From Edaphocola aurantiacus (GTDB taxonomy: Bacteria; Bacteroidota; Bacteroidia; Chitinophagales; Chitinophagaceae), in assembly GCF_019797745.1 (NCBI RefSeq), contig NZ_VOSI01000004.1, positions 273,328 through 337,327 on the forward strand: DNA of 64,000 bases, read 5' to 3'. The translations under genes were made by a program, and so were the position numbers. Shown piece after piece: positions 60,138-64,000 of this stretch (positions are counted from its first letter, which is position 1; each line of letters opens with the position of its first letter). The notes under the pieces were generated by a model. It was not told the DNA's origin. It did not search any database and was given only the letters and a program-made list of their open reading frames with translations.

Positions 60138-61463
60138 ATGAAAAGCACATTTTTATCTATTGTTATCCTGGCGGCCGGATGGCTGCTATCGGGTCCTGCA
60201 AATGCACAGCAGCCTTCCTGTAATCCTGACTTTACTTATGCGCAAACGGGTTCCAACACGTTAACGTACACATTTACCAATACGACTGTGGCCAGCAGCA
60301 CCTCGTATCAGTCTTATGCACTGCTGATGCTGACAAACAATTCCTATCTGACGTACATGAATTCCATCGGGGGTAATGGCAGTACCGCACAATATACCTT
60401 TAACGCTCCGGGTGTGTATAAGGTGATCCTTTCCATGTCAGATTCTTCCGTTTTGGGCTCTTGTAATGCAAACGATACGCAAACCGTTGTGGTTACAGGT
60501 CCTCCTGCTCCCAATGCCAATCTCTATGGTAACATCTTGGCACCATATGATAGCTTTGCAAACCCTAATTATGTTTACCCTAACCTGTCCTTTAAAGTAT
60601 GGCTCATTCAGCACGATGCAAACACCAATATGCTGACTGCTGTTGACTCCCAGATCGTAAGTGCCACCAATGCCATTTATGTAGCGTACAACTTTGCAGG
60701 TAAGCCTAATGGCGATTATCTCGTAAAGGCTCAGGACTTACTGAATATTAATAATGGCGGCTTGTATATGGTACCTACCTATCATACTAACTCTATATAC
60801 TGGTACAGTGCTGCTACCATTAATCATACGAATGCCATGCCTGTTTATGCCCAAAACATATTGATGCTTAGCGGTGCGCAGACTACCGGTCCTGGCTTTA
60901 TCGGGGGTAATGTGACCCAGGGGGCCAATCGACCTGGTGCAGGGCAAACCCTGGCTGTGGGAGATCCTGTAAGCAACATGGATATTTACCTGAAAGATGA
61001 GGCAACGGATAAAGTAGTGGCACATACCACTACAGATGCACAAGGCCATTACTCTTTTGCAAACCTGCCTGCAGGATCATATACAATCTTCCCTGATGCC
61101 CTTAATTTTGAAACCATTGCAGACGAGCATATAGCCGTAAATGGTTCCGGTAGTGCCATCGGCAACAGAAACTTCACCCAGACGGCAACAAAAGTGAAAC
61201 CAACCAGTCCTACTGCACTGACAAACGTTACAGTAGCATTAGCAGGCGTGTATCCTAATCCGGTTACCGATAAACTGAATATCAGCTGGAAAACACAGGT
61301 AAACAATGCAACCGTAAAAATGTACAATATCATTGGTGAGGAAGTATACAGCGCGGCAAAACCTGTAACAGGAATAGATATGCATCATTTAGCTAAAGGA
61401 GTATATGTACTCAAAATCACTGCTGGTGATGCAGTACAAACTTTGCGTATCAGTAAGCAATAG
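60138..61463 (+). CDS. T9SS type A secreted protein with PKD-like and SdrD-like domains
   Basis: A 441-aa secreted protein: signal peptide MKSTFLSIVILAAGWLLSGPANA. The N-terminal part is PKD-like (CNPDFTYAQTGSNTLTYTFTNTT, GVYKVILSMSDSSVLGSC). A middle repeat resembles SdrD/carboxypeptidase-regulatory folds (DPVSNMDIYLKDEATDKVVAHTTTDAQGHYSFANLPAGSYTIFPD). The C-terminus is a type A sorting domain (VALAGVYPNPVTDKLNISWKTQ, NIIGEEVYSA, KGVYVLKI). I start at the ATG 60138, which opens the signal peptide. It lies about 100 nt downstream of the barrel protein and could belong to the same regulon. Ligand is unknown. Confidence 0.85.
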   Translation: MKSTFLSIVILAAGWLLSGPANAQQPSCNPDFTYAQTGSNTLTYTFTNTTVASSTSYQSYALLMLTNNSYLTYMNSIGGNGSTAQYTFNAPGVYKVILSMSDSSVLGSCNANDTQTVVVTGPPAPNANLYGNILAPYDSFANPNYVYPNLSFKVWLIQHDANTNMLTAVDSQIVSATNAIYVAYNFAGKPNGDYLVKAQDLLNINNGGLYMVPTYHTNSIYWYSAATINHTNAMPVYAQNILMLSGAQTTGPGFIGGNVTQGANRPGAGQTLAVGDPVSNMDIYLKDEATDKVVAHTTTDAQGHYSFANLPAGSYTIFPDALNFETIADEHIAVNGSGSAIGNRNFTQTATKVKPTSPTALTNVTVALAGVYPNPVTDKLNISWKTQVNNATVKMYNIIGEEVYSAAKPVTGIDMHHLAKGVYVLKITAGDAVQTLRISKQ

Positions 61464-61489
61464 GTATATCTTAATTATATATGAGTAGA

Positions 61490-61516
61490 AAAGGAGACGC
61501 CGAAAGGGTCTCCTTT
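61490..61516 (+). terminator. Intrinsic terminator
   Basis: A 9-bp stem (aaaggagac / gtctccttt) with a 9-nt loop, followed by a T-rich run, 26 nt after the stop of the T9SS type A gene. Confidence 0.75.
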
Positions 61517-61615
61517 ATTGTTTTTTGCTTAAGCGGGTTACATTGGCGATGATATGCTCGTCATATCGAATGTAATATTAAACCTAGAATGTATGCCATC
61601 TATGCAATACTTTGA

Positions 61616-63022
61616 TTAAACAATTCCTTGAATCAAATTTATTCTATTGAGAAGGTATTTCAACTGTGTCCCTGAATATGCATAATGACGTCTTATATCA
61701 TCTAAACAAGATGTTAGTGTGGAATTATATGAATATTGCTCTATCTTAGACGTAATTTCAACCCTTTCAAATCTTTCTCCATCATCAATGAAAATTTTTT
61801 CTCTGGTCTCATATTCCTTATTATTATTGTAAAATTGAAGTAAAAGCGCTTGAATATATACAAGATTTAAGCCTGAAATTCCACCTTTATAATCAACCAT
61901 TACATCGGAAAAAGCATCACTTAACTCTTGAAGTGTGAACAATTGGTCTTCTATTCTTTTAAATAAATCATTATTCAAGGTTTTAATAAAGATGAGAAAA
62001 AGAAGCAAACCAGAAAAGGTATAAGCCTTCTCATTGAATGATTTTAAAATCAATCTTGTCTGTCCCAGTATTTTTTCTTGTTGCCTTAATGTTGCCTTAC
62101 TGCTTGTAAATAGAAAGTCGGCCATTTTCTGAAATTGCAGACTTTCATATTCCAAATCCCTAATTGTTTTACGCTCAGTAGATGCAAAGAATTCATCGAA
62201 GGAATAGTATTCATATAAATACTTTACATACTCACTGCATGATGGTTTAGGAATATTATATTCTAAATCAATAAACCTTCTTAAATACTCATCTGTGTTG
62301 ATTTGCTCACTGCCATAAAAACCTCTTACCGAAGCAGCTAAATGAGTTTTGTCAATTGATAATACAAATGTGATTCCTGGTACAGAGAAGAAATGTTTCA
62401 TCTGTTCTAATACCTCTACTGCATAGTGAGGCCTACATCTATCTAATTCATCTATAAAAAATACTATGGGACGAGGATTACCTGTTTTATCGATGAAATT
62501 TTCCAATTGCGTCCTGAAGTCTATAATAGATTCTTTTTTTTGAGTATATTCCTTAATCTCCTCCTCAAAAATTTCAGTTGCTCCTTTTGTTGTATTTTCA
62601 AGGGCATCCAACATTTCATCTGTATCCATATATCTTTTTAAAAATGCTTTTAATGCTGCCGGTAAAACATTTTTAGCCAATATGGCGCCCTTTTCCAGAA
62701 CGTTCTTAAAAATAGCCTTATTATCTTTATTAGTTAGCTTATTCAATTCAGACATAATTGCAACCAGAGGATTGCTGTCAAAATCGTTTTCCCATGCATT
62801 AAAGTATAAAGTATCAAACTCTTCATTGATAAGGGACTGCTGCCACATCTTTACAAAGGTAGTTTTGCCCGCGCCCCATTCATTGTTAACGGCTAATACA
62901 AATCCATCAGAATAGACCTTTACTATATCTGTCAATACTATTGCATATTGTTCCCGTTTAAGTTTACAGTTTTGGAAAGGATTATCTTTCGGAATATCCG
63001 GAGTTTGATGCTTGATTTTCAT
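61616..63022 (-). CDS. KAP-family P-loop NTPase
   Basis: A 468-aa protein. The KAP hallmarks are visible: Walker A NEWGAGKTTF (GAGKTT at 50-55), the characteristic FNAWENDFDSNPLVAIMSEL block, and Walker B VFFIDELDRCRPHYAVEVLEQ (187-196), plus FVLSIDKTHLA. There is no predicted signal peptide or transmembrane pair between Walker A and B, unlike the eukaryotic members. KAP NTPases include phage-defence and signalling proteins; the partner here is unknown. Codon use is more AT-rich than neighbouring genes, consistent with a transferred gene. A single gene. Confidence 0.9.
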   Translation of the reverse strand: MKIKHQTPDIPKDNPFQNCKLKREQYAIVLTDIVKVYSDGFVLAVNNEWGAGKTTFVKMWQQSLINEEFDTLYFNAWENDFDSNPLVAIMSELNKLTNKDNKAIFKNVLEKGAILAKNVLPAALKAFLKRYMDTDEMLDALENTTKGATEIFEEEIKEYTQKKESIIDFRTQLENFIDKTGNPRPIVFFIDELDRCRPHYAVEVLEQMKHFFSVPGITFVLSIDKTHLAASVRGFYGSEQINTDEYLRRFIDLEYNIPKPSCSEYVKYLYEYYSFDEFFASTERKTIRDLEYESLQFQKMADFLFTSSKATLRQQEKILGQTRLILKSFNEKAYTFSGLLLFLIFIKTLNNDLFKRIEDQLFTLQELSDAFSDVMVDYKGGISGLNLVYIQALLLQFYNNNKEYETREKIFIDDGERFERVEITSKIEQYSYNSTLTSCLDDIRRHYAYSGTQLKYLLNRINLIQGIV

Positions 63023-63370
63023 GATATTTCGTGATTTGTGTATTTTCTAAAGTAGCACGCATTTCTATGAAGATATAAATTTCTCACTTTACAATTTTTA
63101 CAAGTTAATCAAATCTTTCTGGTCTTAGTGTTCCGTAGGGCCACTAAGACTATTTAGTTTATCCCGATTGTATCGGGATGTATATTACTCCTGCCCCCTG
63201 CAATCGTGGCAGGAATGGTGCAGGCTTGAGTGCCCCGTCGAAATTATACAGGATCAATTGAACTGCGATCTTCCCGTAATTGCTGCGTTTTATCCGAAAT
63301 GATTGAGACTGTCGTATGTCTGTCGTTTGCATAAACATAAGAGGAGCCCAATGGGCTCCTTTTTCTATGA
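63023..63370. other. Gene-free spacer with several hairpins
   Basis: Contains small hairpins: gtcttagtg/cactaagac near 63122-63150, the palindrome atcccgat-tgt-atcgggat at 63161-63179 (similar in arm to one at 34992), and a terminator-type stem aggagccc/gggctcct (63342-63360) with a T-run on the + strand. No coding frame, tRNA or mobile gene is evident. Confidence 0.4.
63342..63366. terminator. Terminator-like hairpin
   Basis: An 8-bp stem aggagccc / gggctcct with loop aat and a following T-run, immediately beyond the stop of the minus-strand LptA/OstA-like gene. Confidence 0.55.
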
Positions 63371-64000
63371 TTATTTTCTCTTTGTTTTCTTTTTGGGTTT
63401 ATTCACTTGCTCTGGTTTGGGTTTGGTATCTGTAGCATCCGGTTCTTTGTCGGCCTTTTTGCCCAGTATCTGTTCCCTTTGGAATGGAGTAGCATGTTCC
63501 AGTAACTCTTCCAGTGATTTCGGTCTTTCGGCTTCCCGCCATTTGAACCTGCTCAGGCGCAGACTTTGCGGATCCACCTGCATCATTGGGGTCATCGTTT
63601 GTTTGAAATCGGTCAGGTAATAGATCATTTTCACCTTACGCTCTTTAAACTGTATCCGCAACCTGTTGCTTGATGCCCTGGAAGCTCCTATATAAGCCTC
63701 TTCATCATCTTTAGGGAAATAAATCGTTTCTGCATTAGGGTAGGCTACAGCAGAGTCCAGTTCGTTGTTTACAAAAAAAGCATGAATCCGGTTACCCTGG
63801 ATCTGGTCATACATACCCGCTTTTTCCGGACCATTCTGCTGGATCACAATCGCATTTTTGGGCACATAGACTTCTTGTATCTTGCTGCTGTCCAGCAGGG
63901 CATAAATCGTATCGCCCAGTATCTGGCTCTTGCGACCCCATACCACTGGATTTTTGTAGAGGATCATTAATGAATCAGACTGTGCATAGCGTAAGCTGTC
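63371..64000 (-). CDS. LptA/OstA-like outer-membrane biogenesis protein (partial)
   Basis: The frame runs into the right edge without a start, so at least 209 residues of the C-terminal part are seen. The visible sequence shows a repeated beta-strand pattern typical of OstA/LptA jelly-roll proteins (YAQSDSLMILYKNPVVWGRKSQILGDTIYALLDSSKIQEVYVPKNAIVIQQ; GMYDQIQGNRIHAFFVNNELDSAVAYPNAETIYFPKDD). It ends in a lysine/proline-rich tail (KPKPEQVNKPKKKTKRK). LptA-type proteins bridge lipopolysaccharide across the periplasm; Bacteroidota versions are long and poorly studied. The 5' end lies outside the window. Confidence 0.8.
   Translation of the reverse strand, partial: DSLRYAQSDSLMILYKNPVVWGRKSQILGDTIYALLDSSKIQEVYVPKNAIVIQQNGPEKAGMYDQIQGNRIHAFFVNNELDSAVAYPNAETIYFPKDDEEAYIGASRASSNRLRIQFKERKVKMIYYLTDFKQTMTPMMQVDPQSLRLSRFKWREAERPKSLEELLEHATPFQREQILGKKADKEPDATDTKPKPEQVNKPKKKTKRK

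Noticed and set aside
1-64000. CRISPR arrays or phage/IS mobile genes
   Set aside because: No regular direct-repeat array, transposase, integrase or phage gene was seen. The dispersed repeat is non-coding and only two copies are in the window.

Overview
The window looks like the chromosome of a Bacteroidota bacterium, probably Chitinophagaceae or a related group; this is inferred from gene content, not from a marker gene. The evidence is seven secreted proteins with type IX secretion (T9SS) C-terminal sorting domains (five type B, two type A), a Bacteroidota-type small RpoZ beside BamD, a SusC/FecA-like TonB receptor operon with imelysin and HTTM partners, repeated TAnnTTTG -7 promoter motifs, and little sign of Shine-Dalgarno sequences. 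Base composition is moderate, with one very AT-rich spacer near 34.7-35.5 kb. I see no phage, transposase, CRISPR array or rRNA. One tRNA gene, tRNA-Leu(GAG), is present.

Layout. 0-5 kb: the end of an outer-membrane protein, a CoA-binding protein, hemD-hemE for haem synthesis, a voltage-gated K+ channel homologue with a zinc ribbon, and a thioredoxin/dihaem peroxidase pair. 5-12 kb: two tandem type B T9SS proteins sharing a 1,004-bp identical 3' block, then a PQQ-type beta-propeller lipoprotein and a thioredoxin-like protein. 12.5-17.2 kb: a gene-poor stretch of small regulators (NarL-type response regulator, short AraC protein, YjbJ-like stress protein, an ECF sigma factor with a small membrane partner). 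17-24.4 kb: bamD-rpoZ, tRNA-Leu, a short-chain dehydrogenase, a sigma-54 activator with a degenerate receiver, MscS and an E2 acyltransferase. 24.5-27.3 kb: a TM2/DUF2752/PadR/PspC operon. 27.9-33.8 kb: a DUF4856/imelysin/HTTM/TonB-receptor operon, probably for iron. 34-45.5 kb: rhomboid, dicarboxylate symporter, YihY, SMR transporter, Crp/Fnr, an orphan ABC ATPase, a hydrolase, PASTA and Ddl cell-wall genes and two envelope hypotheticals. 45.5-64 kb: HPPD, three tandem type B T9SS paralogues, a 1,360-aa multidomain T9SS protein, an ECF sigma/transmembrane-barrel pair, another T9SS protein, a KAP-type NTPase, and an LptA/OstA-like protein cut by the window edge.

The most unusual items are: (1) a dispersed non-coding repeat built of nested palindromes, present in two copies (about 18550-18855 and 27419-27885), both in 3'-to-3' gene gaps; (2) the mosaic tandem T9SS genes, which suggest gene conversion; (3) an ECF sigma gene followed by one polypeptide with a short N-terminal region, one transmembrane helix, a long disordered linker and an outer-membrane barrel; and (4) a sigma-54 activator whose receiver domain lacks the phosphoacceptor aspartate. 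I found no gene cluster that I could honestly call a new defence or biosynthetic system.
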